Origin: Sphingobacterium sp. CZ-2 | GTDB lineage: Bacteria > Bacteroidota > Bacteroidia > Sphingobacteriales > Sphingobacteriaceae | Assembly: GCF_004526235.1 (NCBI RefSeq) | Contig: NZ_CP038159.1 | Location: forward strand, 620,001-684,000 | Length of the DNA stretch: 64,000 bases | Direction: 5' to 3' | In this document: piece after piece, positions 43,053-52,353 of the stretch | How the letters are laid out: every line of letters begins with the position of its first letter | Position numbering within the stretch: the stretch's first letter is position 1 | Notes under the pieces: model-generated | The model's database searches: none | Told to the model about the DNA's origin: nothing | The model's input: only the letters and a program-made list of their open reading frames with translations | Translations under genes and position numbers: made by a program

Positions 43053-43172
43053 GTCATGGCCTGCTGAGCGTAGTCATGTCATGCTGAGCGTAGTCGAAGC
43101 ATCTTTACGGTGGTATACGAACAGATCCTTCGACTCCGCTCAGGATGACATGGAGGCTACACTCAGGATGAC
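43053..43172. repeat. 72-bp palindromic repeat, family 2, with satellite ends
   Basis: The core 43078-43149 starts GTCATGCTGAGCGTAGTCGA and ends with the imperfect inverted copy TCGACTCCGCTCAGGATGAC. Partial end copies flank it: GCTGAGCGTAGTC at about 43062-43074 and CTCAGGATGAC near 43162-43172. The size and layout equal those of family 1, but the sequence is unrelated. It sits between two convergent genes. Confidence 0.75.
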
Positions 43173-43179
43173 AAAATCA

Positions 43180-43605
43180 TTAATCTTCTTGCTCTGCGAT
43201 TGGGTTTCCTTTTCCTACCGATCCTTTTCCTACGGAAAAAACAATAATCAACGCGCCTACGATTATCACCGCCCAGCCCCATTTCATATGCAATGTCTTC
43301 ACCAAAATATTATCAATAAACTTCCAACCAAAATAATTATGAATCTGGAAATAAACCAAGCCCATTGCCAATACCAACCAGCCCACTAACACCAAACCCA
43401 CTATCCGAAATGCTCGTAACTTCCGGATAAAAAACAACAGCACAGCCAATCCCAACAACCCATTAGTGATCATATACAGCCCCATATCCACCTGAAATAA
43501 GTTCCAGTTCGCCTGTAAGGGTGTTTTCAAGAAAGGACAGAAAATTGCGGATAAAAACACAACAATAAATCCGATAATAGCCATTGGTTTGTTTAAGCGA
43601 TTCAT
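43180..43605 (-). CDS. Small four-segment membrane protein of unknown function
   Basis: From the ATG at 43605 the product has 141 residues with four hydrophobic segments (starting at AIIGFIVVFLSAIF, GLYMITNGLLGLAVLLFF, GLVLVGWLVLAMGLVYF and WAVIIVGALIIVFS). The tail is short and acidic. I recognise no family. A longer frame from 43656 would add a hydrophilic, unlikely leader. It stands alone, convergent with the DUF2027 gene. Confidence 0.65.
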   Translation of the reverse strand: MNRLNKPMAIIGFIVVFLSAIFCPFLKTPLQANWNLFQVDMGLYMITNGLLGLAVLLFFIRKLRAFRIVGLVLVGWLVLAMGLVYFQIHNYFGWKFIDNILVKTLHMKWGWAVIIVGALIIVFSVGKGSVGKGNPIAEQED

Positions 43606-43855
43606 ATCTTTATTTTTTGTCAAATATGAGAAAACCTTATGAATATTATCACTCATCCCGATTTTTTCTCCTTAAAACCCCTACAATAATGGTGACTTTT
43701 CCCCGTTATAAATTATGATTGTCATCACAATTATTTTCCAAATACTTCTATAACACCCTCTAAAATAACATTTTAACATTTTTTTAACATTATTTATAAT
43801 CGTTCTAAATTCATTGTATTGACAGATTTTTGACAATATCCCAAAGGTTTTAATC

Positions 43856-43863
43856 TACATTTG
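43856..43863 (+). promoter_or_regulatory. Putative promoter of hemA
   Basis: TACATTTG matches TAnnTTTG, 32 nt before the hemA TTG start. A TTTTTG ending at 43832 lies 23 nt upstream and may be the -33 element. Confidence 0.5.
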
Positions 43864-43894
43864 CAGTACAAAATTATTGGCGGAAGATTAAGCT

Positions 43895-45136
43895 TTGAAG
43901 AATTTAAAAGTTATAGCGTTTACCCATAAACATGTCGATCTAAAAGATCTTGGGAATTTGGTTATATGCAATGAGGAGTTGGATAATCGCCTTATTAACC
44001 TTAAGAACAGTTTAGACATCCCTGAAATATTCTACATCGGTACTTGTAACCGGGTGGAATTCGTGTTTTATGGTCCGCATGAATTGAACGATGATTTTGT
44101 AGTTCAATTTCTTGACAAGATGAATTTCTGTGTACCGGCTGAGCGCATGCAATGTTACCTAAGCCAAGTGAACAGATATACTGGTCAAGATGCCCTTCAA
44201 CATCTTTTCCGTACCTCCTGCTCCATGGAGAGTTTAGTGGTCGGAGAAAAAGAAATCCTTGCCCAGATCCGCCGTGCTTACGATCGTTGTAAAGCAGCAG
44301 GCTTCACTGGCGATTTCTTACGCTTGATGATGGACCGCCTGGTTAAAACAGCAAAAGAGGTCTATACCTTCACCAATATTTCACGCAACCCCATCTCCGT
44401 GGTTTCTTTGGCTTACCGTAAGCTTCGTGAAGTAAAATTAAACGACAACCCTAGGATATTGGTTATTGGTTCGGGCGAAACCAACCAAAACTTGGCCAAA
44501 TACCTGAAGAAACATAAATACAGCAATTTTACCATCTTCAACAGAACCGTGGAAAACGCTGCAGCACTTGCAGAAGAATTGAACGCGCCTGTTTACCCGC
44601 TATCGGAATTGAAAAATTACAAGAAAGGGTTCGATTTGATGATTACCTGTACAGGAGCTCCTGAGGCGATCATCCATGAAGACCTTTATCAATCCCTATT
44701 GAATGGTGAAGATGATAAAAAAGTGATTATCGATTTGGCAATTCCGAATGATATCGATGCGGAAATCATTGCAAAACACCCGATCCAATACATTGAGGTG
44801 AGCAGTTTGCAACAGATTGCGGAGAAGAACATTCAAGAGCGCTATGCGGAATTGGAGAGTGCCGAGAAGATCATCGACCAAAATATCAAAGAATTCCTTC
44901 CGATCTTAAAGCAACGTCGTGTAGAAGTTGCGATGAAAGAAGTTCCAGAGCAAATCAAAGCGATTCGTGAATTGGCCATGACCGAGGTTTTCGCCAATGA
45001 AATGGAACAGCTTGATCCTCAGGCCCGCGAAGTGCTCAACAAAGTCATCAACTACATGGAAAAGAAATACATCAAAGTTCCCATGGTGATGGCAAAAGAG
45101 ATTCTCGTGAAATCTGCGGAATCTGAGAGCAACTAA
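43895..45136 (+). CDS. hemA: Glutamyl-tRNA reductase
   Basis: This 413-residue enzyme reduces glutamyl-tRNA to glutamate-1-semialdehyde, the first committed step of tetrapyrrole synthesis by the C5 pathway. The catalytic C51 lies in YIGTCNRVEF. The GEKEILAQIRRAY and NADPH-binding ILVIGSGETNQNLA motifs are intact. The start codon is TTG at 43895, with no ATG in a suitable place. The hemCD and hemB genes follow on the same strand. Confidence 0.95.
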   Translation: MKNLKVIAFTHKHVDLKDLGNLVICNEELDNRLINLKNSLDIPEIFYIGTCNRVEFVFYGPHELNDDFVVQFLDKMNFCVPAERMQCYLSQVNRYTGQDALQHLFRTSCSMESLVVGEKEILAQIRRAYDRCKAAGFTGDFLRLMMDRLVKTAKEVYTFTNISRNPISVVSLAYRKLREVKLNDNPRILVIGSGETNQNLAKYLKKHKYSNFTIFNRTVENAAALAEELNAPVYPLSELKNYKKGFDLMITCTGAPEAIIHEDLYQSLLNGEDDKKVIIDLAIPNDIDAEIIAKHPIQYIEVSSLQQIAEKNIQERYAELESAEKIIDQNIKEFLPILKQRRVEVAMKEVPEQIKAIRELAMTEVFANEMEQLDPQAREVLNKVINYMEKKYIKVPMVMAKEILVKSAESESN

Positions 45137-45203
45137 TTCCTTAACGCTATTTTAAATATTCGCATTCTGACAATAAAAAGGCAGAATTGATTGGCTATTT
45201 CCT

Positions 45204-45211
45204 TAACTTTG
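45204..45211 (+). promoter_or_regulatory. Putative -7 box in front of hemCD
   Basis: TAACTTTG matches TAnnTTTG. It lies inside the longest possible frame (from 45187), which argues for one of the later start codons at 45238 or 45244. Confidence 0.4.
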
Positions 45212-45237
45212 CCAGCGAATTATTCATATGTAAATCT

Positions 45238-46830
45238 TTGAACGTGAACAGAAAACTTATCATCGGTACCCGGGGCAGTGAATTGGCCTTATGGCAAGCA
45301 AACTTTGTCAAGGATCGATTGGCTGACATTGGGGTACAGGCCGAGTTAAAAATCATCAAAACACAAGGAGATATCATCCAACATCTCCGATTGGATAAAT
45401 TAGAAGGCAAAGGTTTCTTTACCAAAGAATTGGAAGAGGAACTGTTGTCCGGAGGTATTGACCTCGCGGTGCATTCTCACAAAGATTTACCTACCGTAAA
45501 CCCTCCAGGGTTAATTATTGCAGCCGTTTCGGAACGGGAAGACCCTGCAGAACTACTGATTGTACATAAGGATTGTGTGGATATCAGCAAACGCCTATCC
45601 CTAAAGCACAATGCCACCATTGGTACATCTTCCAACCGTAGAAAAGCACAATTACTTTCCTTAAGACCAGACCTAGAATTCGATGACCTTCGTGGAAACC
45701 TGCAAACTAGGGTTCAGAAATTAAGGGATGAAAAATATGATGCCATTATGTTGGCAAAAGCCGGGATTGCCCGGATTAATATGGATCTTTCGGATTTCCA
45801 CCTGGAAGAGATCCCTCCGGTGGAATTGATCCCTGCTCCTGCTCAAGGTGTTCTGGCGATTCAGATCCGCGAATCCGATACCGAATTATTTGATATTCTT
45901 CAGGGAATCCACAATAAGGAAGTGGCGGAGACTATTGCGGTAGAACGCAAGGTATTGAACATGTTCGATGCCGGTTGTCACGCTCCACTAGGTTCTTATT
46001 GCCGTAAAAAAGATGGCATGTACCAATCTTGGACCTCCATTGCAGATACGAATGAGGACTTTCCAGACCGCGTGTTCCTGCAGGCAGAAAGCACCGAAGG
46101 GATGGCGGAAAAGATCTTTGCCAAATACAGCAAGGATAGAAAACTTCCATCTTCGGTATTCATCACCCGCGATCTGGCAGAAAACTCCTATTTAGGAAGG
46201 TTCCTTAAAAAACACGAGATCCAGATCGATGACCGATCGTTGATCCGTATTTTCCCAACCATCAATAAATTGGATTCTTTTATCCTTAAACGCGCTGATT
46301 GGATTTTCTTCAACAGCAAGAATGCGATTGAACATTTCTTTAAATTGGAGCCTTGGATTTTGAAAAAAACCAAGATTGCCGTTTTGGGCAGAGGATCTGA
46401 GGATACATTGAGAAAGTACAACCGCATTGCAGACTTCTCTGGTGATAACTTAGGTATTGAAACCGAAGATATCGCGAAGGAATTTGCGAAATTGGTGGAT
46501 GGACAGACGGTATTGATCCCTCGCGCTGAAGGATCGTACATGACCATCCAAAAGGCCTTGACTCCAGAAACCAAGGTGATCGATATGCCAATCTATGAAA
46601 CTGTCATTGAAGAAGAGGTGAACAAGACCAATGCGGAGGTGATGATTTTCACTAGCCCTAGCAATGTGGAAGCCTATTTCCGCGAAAACTTGGCAGATCC
46701 GGATCAGAAGATCATCTGTATCGGTCATTCTACCGCAGCTGCTATCGAGAAATTGGGCTTAAAATACACGCTTCCATTTACCCCAGATGAAATAGGTTTG
46801 GCGGAAGCAATTTTCGGATTAGATTATTAA
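45238..46830 (+). CDS. hemCD: Fused hydroxymethylbilane synthase / uroporphyrinogen-III synthase
   Basis: The N-terminal part (about 1-300) is HemC: IIGTRGSELALWQ, VHSHKDLPT and the dipyrromethane-cofactor cysteine near residue 247 in FDAGCHAPLG. The C-terminal part (about 305-530) is a HemD domain, with FITRDLAENS, VLIPRAEGSY and FTSPSNVEAYF. One polypeptide therefore makes hydroxymethylbilane from porphobilinogen and closes it to uroporphyrinogen III. The start is uncertain: TTG 45238 (530 residues) or GTG 45244. A TTG at 45187 would lie upstream of the -7 box. hemB follows after 13 nt. Confidence 0.93.
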   Translation: MNVNRKLIIGTRGSELALWQANFVKDRLADIGVQAELKIIKTQGDIIQHLRLDKLEGKGFFTKELEEELLSGGIDLAVHSHKDLPTVNPPGLIIAAVSEREDPAELLIVHKDCVDISKRLSLKHNATIGTSSNRRKAQLLSLRPDLEFDDLRGNLQTRVQKLRDEKYDAIMLAKAGIARINMDLSDFHLEEIPPVELIPAPAQGVLAIQIRESDTELFDILQGIHNKEVAETIAVERKVLNMFDAGCHAPLGSYCRKKDGMYQSWTSIADTNEDFPDRVFLQAESTEGMAEKIFAKYSKDRKLPSSVFITRDLAENSYLGRFLKKHEIQIDDRSLIRIFPTINKLDSFILKRADWIFFNSKNAIEHFFKLEPWILKKTKIAVLGRGSEDTLRKYNRIADFSGDNLGIETEDIAKEFAKLVDGQTVLIPRAEGSYMTIQKALTPETKVIDMPIYETVIEEEVNKTNAEVMIFTSPSNVEAYFRENLADPDQKIICIGHSTAAAIEKLGLKYTLPFTPDEIGLAEAIFGLDY

Positions 46831-46843
46831 TAAACAACACATC

Positions 46844-47821
46844 ATGTTACATCGTCCTAGAAGAAACAGGAAATCGGCTGTAATACGCGATATGGTTCAA
46901 GAGAACCACCTACATGCACAGAATCTTATATTCCCATTATTTATTGTTGATGGCGAAAACCAGAAAGTAGAAGTATCCTCCATGCCGGGCATTTACCGGT
47001 ATTCGGTGGATAACCTTTTACGCGAAGTGGAAAGCTGCATGAAGCTTGGGTTAAAAGCATTTGACCTTTTCCCGGCTGTAGAAGAGTCTTTAAAAGATAA
47101 ATATGCTACGGAAAGCTACCGCAAAGGTACCTTGTACCTTCGGGCCATCGAGGAAGTAAAGAAGAACTTCCCGGAAGCTTGTGTGGTAACCGACGTTGCC
47201 ATGGATCCCTATAGTTCGGATGGCCACGATGGTATTGTGGAGAACGGTGAGATCCTGAACGATGAAACCCTAGAAGTATTGGGTAAAATGGCTTTGGCAC
47301 ATGCGGAATCAGGTGCGGATATCATTGCTCCATCGGATATGATGGATGGTCGTATCGGCTACTTGCGTGAGGTATTGGATGAAAATGGTTTTACCAATGT
47401 ATCCTTGATGTCCTATACCGCGAAATATGCTTCTGCTTATTATGGTCCTTTTAGGGATGCCCTAGGTTCTGCACCTAAAAAAGGTGATAAAAAGACCTAT
47501 CAGATGAATCCAGCCAACAGCAAGGAAGCCTTGATCGAAGCACAATTGGATATGGAAGAAGGTGCGGACTTTCTAATGGTCAAACCGGGATTACCTTATC
47601 TGGATGTGATCAAGTTATTGCATGATAATTTTGATCTTCCGATCGCTGCCTATAATGTTTCCGGAGAATATGCGATGTTAAAAGCAGCCATTGCTAATGG
47701 TTGGTTAAGTGAGCAGGTGATCTTGGAAACCTTATTGAGTTTTAAACGTGCTGGCGCAACCTCTATCCTAACCTACCATGCCAAAGAGGTGTTGGAAAAA
47801 GGTTGGGTAAAATCCTATTAA
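46844..47821 (+). CDS. hemB: Porphobilinogen synthase (delta-aminolevulinate dehydratase)
   Basis: This 325-residue enzyme condenses two 5-aminolevulinate molecules to porphobilinogen, the substrate of the upstream HemCD. The two active-site lysines lie in [17 protein letters not shown] and [12 protein letters not shown]. The metal-site loop reads [15 protein letters not shown], with no run of cysteines, which points to a Mg-type rather than a Zn-type enzyme. The 3' end contains the promoter of asnS. Confidence 0.95.
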   Translation: MLHRPRRNRKSAVIRDMVQENHLHAQNLIFPLFIVDGENQKVEVSSMPGIYRYSVDNLLREVESCMKLGLKAFDLFPAVEESLKDKYATESYRKGTLYLRAIEEVKKNFPEACVVTDVAMDPYSSDGHDGIVENGEILNDETLEVLGKMALAHAESGADIIAPSDMMDGRIGYLREVLDENGFTNVSLMSYTAKYASAYYGPFRDALGSAPKKGDKKTYQMNPANSKEALIEAQLDMEEGADFLMVKPGLPYLDVIKLLHDNFDLPIAAYNVSGEYAMLKAAIANGWLSEQVILETLLSFKRAGATSILTYHAKEVLEKGWVKSY

Positions 47822-47833
47822 TTGCTATTTTTG
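47803..47833 (+). promoter_or_regulatory. Promoter of asnS inside the 3' end of hemB
   Basis: TTG (47803-47805), 20 nt, then TATTTTTG (47826-47833) matches the Bacteroidota consensus. The -33 element lies in the last codons of hemB. The leader would be about 32 nt. Confidence 0.55.
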
Positions 47834-47871
47834 TAAGCTTAAACCGCAGAAATAATCATATTTTCATAAAA

Positions 47872-49317
47872 ATGGAACATACACGAATAAAAGAATTATT
47901 AAAATCAGAAGAGTTTGGAAAAGAAGTAATTGTTAAGGGATGGGTTCGCACCTTTCGTAACAATCAATTTGTGGCGATCAATGACGGTTCTTCCATCAAT
48001 AATATCCAAGCTGTAATCGATTTTGAGAACACCCCAGATGATATCCTGAGAAGAATCACTACTGGTGCCGCTGTTCGTGTAAAAGGGACTTTGGTGGAAT
48101 CCCAAGGTAAAGGACAACGTGTGGAAGTGAAAGCGACGGACATCAGCATTATTGGTGATTCGGATGCAGAGAAATTCCCATTGCAACCTAAAAAACACAG
48201 TCTTGAATTCCTTCGTGAAATTGCACACCTTCGTTTCCGTACCGGAACTTTCAACGCGATCTTCAAAGTGAGAAACGCATTGGCATTTGCTGTCAATAAA
48301 TTCTTTCAAGAAAGAGATTTCGTTTATATGCATACGCCTATCATTACAGGATCGGATGCTGAAGGCGCTGGAGAGATGTTCCGCGTAACGACTTTGGATC
48401 TGAACAACCTACCTCGTACAGAGCAAGGGGACATCGATTTTAAAGAAGACTTTTTCGGCAAATCAACCAACTTAACGGTTTCCGGCCAATTGGAAGGCGA
48501 ATTAGCTGCTTTGGCTTTTGGAAATATCTATACCTTCGGACCAACCTTCCGTGCAGAGAATTCTAACACTACCCGTCACTTGGCGGAGTTCTGGATGATC
48601 GAACCGGAAATGGCTTTCTATGAATTGGAAGACAACATGCAGTTGGCGGAAGATCTATTGAAATATGTGATCAGATATGCCTTGGATACCTGTCCGGAGG
48701 AGATCGAATTCTTGAGAGCTCGTCTTTTGGAGGAAGAGAAATCTAAACCGCAGGCAGATCGTTCTGAGTTGGATCTGGTAGAGAAATTAAACTTTGTTGT
48801 GGAGAATGATTTTGTTCGTTTGACTTATACAGAAGCGATCGACATCCTGATGAAGAGCAAGCCTAACCAGAAGAAACAGTTCAAATACCTGATCGAAGGT
48901 TGGGGTGCTGACCTGCAATCGGAGCACGAACGTTATCTGGTAGAAAAACATTTCAAAAAACCGGTTATCTTAACTGATTATCCAAGAGAGATCAAGTCTT
49001 TCTATATGAAACAGAACCCTGTTGATGCGCAAGGTAGACAAACCGTTCGTGCGATGGATATCCTGTTCCCTGGAATCGGAGAAATGGTTGGTGGTTCTCA
49101 GCGAGAGGAAAACCTGGAGAAATTGATCACCAGGATGAATGAAGTAGGTATTCCTACGGAAGAAATGGAGTGGTTCTTGGATACCCGTCGTTTTGGATCG
49201 GTGCCGCATTCTGGTTTCGGTGTAGGATTTGAACGTTTGGTGTTGTTCACTACCGGCATGACCAACATTCGGGACGTGATACCTTTCCCAAGGACGCCTA
49301 AGAACGCTGAATTCTAA
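47872..49317 (+). CDS. asnS: Asparagine--tRNA ligase
   Basis: This 481-residue class IIb synthetase has an N-terminal OB-fold anticodon-binding domain (about 15-100). Motif 2 is at [20 protein letters not shown] and motif 3 at [12 protein letters not shown]. The AEFWMIEPE segment points to AsnRS rather than AspRS. I chose ATG at 47872 ([19 protein letters not shown]). The frame is open 69 nt further, into hemB, but that part includes the promoter. Confidence 0.95.
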   Translation: MEHTRIKELLKSEEFGKEVIVKGWVRTFRNNQFVAINDGSSINNIQAVIDFENTPDDILRRITTGAAVRVKGTLVESQGKGQRVEVKATDISIIGDSDAEKFPLQPKKHSLEFLREIAHLRFRTGTFNAIFKVRNALAFAVNKFFQERDFVYMHTPIITGSDAEGAGEMFRVTTLDLNNLPRTEQGDIDFKEDFFGKSTNLTVSGQLEGELAALAFGNIYTFGPTFRAENSNTTRHLAEFWMIEPEMAFYELEDNMQLAEDLLKYVIRYALDTCPEEIEFLRARLLEEEKSKPQADRSELDLVEKLNFVVENDFVRLTYTEAIDILMKSKPNQKKQFKYLIEGWGADLQSEHERYLVEKHFKKPVILTDYPREIKSFYMKQNPVDAQGRQTVRAMDILFPGIGEMVGGSQREENLEKLITRMNEVGIPTEEMEWFLDTRRFGSVPHSGFGVGFERLVLFTTGMTNIRDVIPFPRTPKNAEF

Positions 49318-49336
49318 GATCATTAAAAATATAATT

Positions 49337-49370
49337 AAAACCGTCAGAAACTTCTTTTGACGGTTTTTGT
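49337..49370 (+). terminator. Terminator of asnS
   Basis: AAAACCGTCA (49337-49346) pairs with TGACGGTTTT (49358-49367) around an 11-nt loop, followed by TG TTT. Confidence 0.8.
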
Positions 49371-49416
49371 TTATCATATAGCGGATTTAACATCCATAAC
49401 CCTAAAAGAGAAAAGC

Positions 49417-50037
49417 ATGCTGTTGAAGATATACAACGATAACCCTAATCCGAAGGTAATAGAAGAAGCCGTAGAGGTTTTGAAAAAAGGTGGAGTGATC
49501 ATCTACCCGACGGATACCGTCTATGGTATGGGGTGTGATATCAGCAATCAGAAGGCTATTGAAAAGGTCTATGCCCTGCGTGGATTAAAACCTGACAAAG
49601 CAAATCTCTCTTTTATCTGTTATGACCTGACGGATATCTCGCAATATACCAAGCCGTTTGATACAGCTGTGTTCAGGGTATTGAAAAAGGCTTTGCCTGG
49701 TCCATTTACCTTTATTTTTAATGCGAGCTCTCAAGTTCCGAAGCTGTTGAGTTCGAAAAAGAAAACTGTAGGTATTCGTGTCCCTGACAATAACATCGTT
49801 CGGGAGATCGTGAAGCAATTGGGGCATCCCATTGTGACGACATCCATCCACGATGAGGATGAAATCATTGAGTACTCTACCGACCCTGAATTGATCTATG
49901 AAAAATACCAGGATAAGGTAGATTTGGTGATCGATGGTGGTTATGGTGATAACGTGGCTTCTACCATTGTGGATCTTACTTCCGGGGATTTTGAGGTTAT
50001 TCGTGAAGGAAAAGGAGACTTGGATCAATATTTATAA
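49417..50037 (+). CDS. Sua5/YciO/YrdC family protein, YciO type
   Basis: This 206-residue protein contains the YrdC-fold motifs YPTDTVYGMGCD, LPGPFTFIF and TVGIRVPDN. The family includes threonylcarbamoyl-AMP synthase, which acts in t6A tRNA modification. Its length and overall form are those of E. coli YciO, whose own role is less certain. ATG at 49417 is preferred, because an earlier frame from 49357 overlaps the asnS terminator. Its 3' end overlaps the convergent SRPBCC gene by 13 nt. Confidence 0.88.
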   Translation: MLLKIYNDNPNPKVIEEAVEVLKKGGVIIYPTDTVYGMGCDISNQKAIEKVYALRGLKPDKANLSFICYDLTDISQYTKPFDTAVFRVLKKALPGPFTFIFNASSQVPKLLSSKKKTVGIRVPDNNIVREIVKQLGHPIVTTSIHDEDEIIEYSTDPELIYEKYQDKVDLVIDGGYGDNVASTIVDLTSGDFEVIREGKGDLDQYL

Positions 50038-50474
50038 TTTGAAGCCTCTGCCCGATCTTTTATCGCTTGATTAAAGAGTTCAAAACCCTTTTTTGTATTT
50101 CCATGGATCATTTTCTGGAGGAAGGGCACTAATATTCCGGAGAATTTCTCCCCTTGTACCAGCTCGGTAGTTCCATCTTTAGTTTCCCTTAACAGGAAAT
50201 AATGTTCACCATCAAAGATTCCCTTTATCAGCAAACTACCTTTCCAACGTAGTTCTTGGTTGGATTTGATCGCTAAAAAGATGGGATTCATGGTTATTTT
50301 GCCTCCTCCCGGTTGTGATAATACTACCTTAGTTCGAGAACCTTCCTTTGGTATTCCTTTAAATTCCTTGATGGTTGGGCTCCAGGTAGGATACTTTTCA
50401 AAGTCAGATAAGATGTTCCAAACGAGTGAGATTGGAGCTTGAATGTTTATCGTTGTTTCTATCGCTGTTTTCAT
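50025..50474 (-). CDS. SRPBCC (START-like) domain protein
   Basis: This 149-residue protein starts MKTAIETTINIQAPISLVWN and has the pattern of polyketide-cyclase/START-like proteins (PISLVWNILSDFEKYPTWSP). The fold forms a deep hydrophobic ligand pocket. Ligand and role are unknown. ATG at 50474 fits the family start better than a codon at 50522. It follows the Crp-like regulator gene on the same strand and probably shares its transcript. Confidence 0.8.
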   Translation of the reverse strand: MKTAIETTINIQAPISLVWNILSDFEKYPTWSPTIKEFKGIPKEGSRTKVVLSQPGGGKITMNPIFLAIKSNQELRWKGSLLIKGIFDGEHYFLLRETKDGTTELVQGEKFSGILVPFLQKMIHGNTKKGFELFNQAIKDRAEASNYKY

Positions 50475-50518
50475 ATACCAAAGGTAGCCTGAGGTATTCC
50501 GAAAGCACTTGACATTTA

Positions 50519-51091
50519 TCAAGAAATAGCCAACTTATTCCTGATCCTGCTTAATGTCTCTGGGCTCATCCCCAAAACCGAGGCAATGTATTGCAGGGGA
50601 ACCTGATTAAACAGGGCTTTATGTTGATGGAAATATTTCAGATATCGCTCCTCTGCAGATAAGCCAATAAAATCAAATACACGGGATTCGATCTGCATGA
50701 AACACTTCGCCAAAAAACGCTTTTCCAACAGATTCCATTCAGGGAACTGCTTTTCCAAGCTCTGGTAATCGGTTTTTGTTAAAGTCCAGATGCCCATCGG
50801 ACTCAACGCTTCAATGGTTCCCAGTGCTGGTTGATTAAAAAAGAAGGACGATAGATCCGTCATGAAATAACCTGGAGAGCCTATCCATTGGGTTACTTCC
50901 TTTTCTTCTGTCCATTTCACCACTCGACAATAGCCTGACTCTATAAAACTTAAGCGATCTGCTGATTTTCCAACTGCTAAGAACAGGTCTCCTTTTGCCA
51001 GCTCCTCCCTTTTGAAAAGGCTGAGGATATGTTCTGCCTGCAGTTCATCGACCTCAAATAATTGAAAGAGTTGTTCCTTAAATGCTTTCAT
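50519..51091 (-). CDS. Crp/Fnr-family transcriptional regulator
   Basis: This 190-residue protein has an N-terminal cyclic-nucleotide-binding-like domain (LSLFKREELAKGDLFLAVGK ... RLSFIESGYCRVV). A short C-terminal helix-turn-helix follows, with QYIASVLGMSPETLSRIRNK. No Fnr-type cysteine cluster is seen. Many Bacteroidota relatives lack clear cAMP-binding residues, so the effector is unknown. Its ATG overlaps the stop of the EamA transporter gene by 4 nt, which suggests co-regulation with the transporter and the SRPBCC gene. Confidence 0.88.
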   Translation of the reverse strand: MKAFKEQLFQLFEVDELQAEHILSLFKREELAKGDLFLAVGKSADRLSFIESGYCRVVKWTEEKEVTQWIGSPGYFMTDLSSFFFNQPALGTIEALSPMGIWTLTKTDYQSLEKQFPEWNLLEKRFLAKCFMQIESRVFDFIGLSAEERYLKYFHQHKALFNQVPLQYIASVLGMSPETLSRIRNKLAIS

Positions 51092-51987
51092 ATATTGGCT
51101 ATTCTTTTTGTTTTCCTTCTTTCATAAATATAGGAAACATTAAATAAGATGATGGCCAAGAAGGTAAGGCTAAACGCAATGATCTGGAATAGGGTAATGG
51201 ATTCCTTGTAATAAAGGATCGCCAAGAAAAAGGAAATGATGGGATTAAGATAAAGCAGGATGCCCACTACAGAGCTATCCAAGCCTTTTAAGGCGTAGAT
51301 ATTCAAGAACAATGGGATAATGGTATATCCAATGGCAATGACCATAATCAAAAGATAGAAATCATCGGTTTTTGGTACAGAGGTGTCGATCATCCCCAGT
51401 ATAGGCAGCAATAAGAGCGTACTGACCAAAATATGTATGGTCAGGGTGACGAACTTATCCAGTTGAAAGGAATTCTTCTGCAGCACAAGATAGGCCGCAT
51501 AAGAAAGCGCAATTACAAAACTATAGAAGAGGTCGATAAAATGGCCATAGGCCATGAGGATACAACTGACCACACTCAGCGCCACGGCAAACCATTGACC
51601 TTTGTTTAGGTGTTCCTTAAGGAAGATACTGGCCAAGACGGTCGTTAAGATCGGACAGATCAAGTAGGCCAGTGAGGTGGCATTGACCGAAACGGTATTC
51701 ATTACATAGATAAAGAGGAACCAGTTCAAGGCCAATAAAATGGCACTTCCAATCACATTGATCAGCAGATTCTTTAATTGTTTTTTTGGAAGATTTCGGA
51801 GGTACTGTATACTTGCCAGGGTCTGCTTGCGTCTGAACAGGAAACAAGCAATGACAATGGAAACGGAGGCGAACAAAACGCGGTGGATCAGAATATCCAG
51901 GGCGGCATAGGCACCGAGCGGTTTAAGAACGAGGGCAAAGGTTCCCCAGATCAAAAAACCCAGCACGGCTGATAGGTAATATTTCAT
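51088..51987 (-). CDS. EamA-family transporter
   Basis: This 299-residue protein has about ten hydrophobic segments in two EamA repeats. The N-terminus is MKYYLSAVLGFLIWGTFALV, and the basic tail YERRKTKRI is cytosolic. The family exports amino acids and other metabolites. The closest named relatives by pattern are RarD-like proteins, but the substrate is not known. Upstream is a 20-bp tandem duplication that contains two -7-like boxes. It is the first gene of a three-gene unit. Confidence 0.85.
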   Translation of the reverse strand: MKYYLSAVLGFLIWGTFALVLKPLGAYAALDILIHRVLFASVSIVIACFLFRRKQTLASIQYLRNLPKKQLKNLLINVIGSAILLALNWFLFIYVMNTVSVNATSLAYLICPILTTVLASIFLKEHLNKGQWFAVALSVVSCILMAYGHFIDLFYSFVIALSYAAYLVLQKNSFQLDKFVTLTIHILVSTLLLLPILGMIDTSVPKTDDFYLLIMVIAIGYTIIPLFLNIYALKGLDSSVVGILLYLNPIISFFLAILYYKESITLFQIIAFSLTFLAIILFNVSYIYERRKTKRIANI

Positions 51988-51997
51988 CGATAAAAAA

Positions 51998-52037
51998 GAA
52001 AAGAACTAAGGTAAACTGAAAAGAACTAAGGTAAACT
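51998..52037. repeat. Perfect 20-bp tandem duplication upstream of the EamA gene
   Basis: The 20-bp unit GAAAAGAACTAAGGTAAACT occurs twice head to tail (51998-52017 and 52018-52037). On the minus strand each copy contains TACCTTAG, one mismatch from TAnnTTTG, at 52013-52006 and 52033-52026. It fills the gap between the DUF721 stop and the EamA ATG and may duplicate a promoter box. Confidence 0.7.
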
Positions 52038-52353
52038 ACAGAATTACAAATTCCTCAATGACCACCTGCCCCACATACTCATTCACACGGCCGATGATCT
52101 GCCTACGCATCATCGCCAACTCATTCTTGATGACAGCCGATTCTACACGAACAAATAACTTTTTATCCCGGATATAGATCTGTTGGGTTCGGTTGGCGAT
52201 CGCTTGTCCGATCAATTCTGGCCAGGCAGCCACAATGGAGGTTTCGTCAAATTTCCTGCGAAGACGATAGACATCCAGAAGCTTCTCTACCGCCTGTTTG
52301 ATGGTGATATCATCGCTTCTTCGAAAAGCATCGTCTTTATTGTACTTCAGCAT
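52036..52353 (-). CDS. DUF721 (DciA-like) protein
   Basis: This 105-residue protein has the DUF721 pattern: VEKLLDVYRLRRKFDETSIVAAWPELIGQAI, then a short KH-like strand region (LFVRVESAVIKNELAMMR). Some DUF721 proteins (DciA) load the replicative helicase DnaB in bacteria lacking DnaC. Position next to recF is typical. Its start lies 17 nt inside the end of recF. Confidence 0.85.
   Translation of the reverse strand: MLKYNKDDAFRRSDDITIKQAVEKLLDVYRLRRKFDETSIVAAWPELIGQAIANRTQQIYIRDKKLFVRVESAVIKNELAMMRRQIIGRVNEYVGQVVIEEFVIL

Noticed and set aside
45187..45237. Longer HemCD starting at the first TTG
   Set aside because: A -7 promoter box (45204-45211) lies inside this stretch, and the extra residues have no counterpart in HemC.
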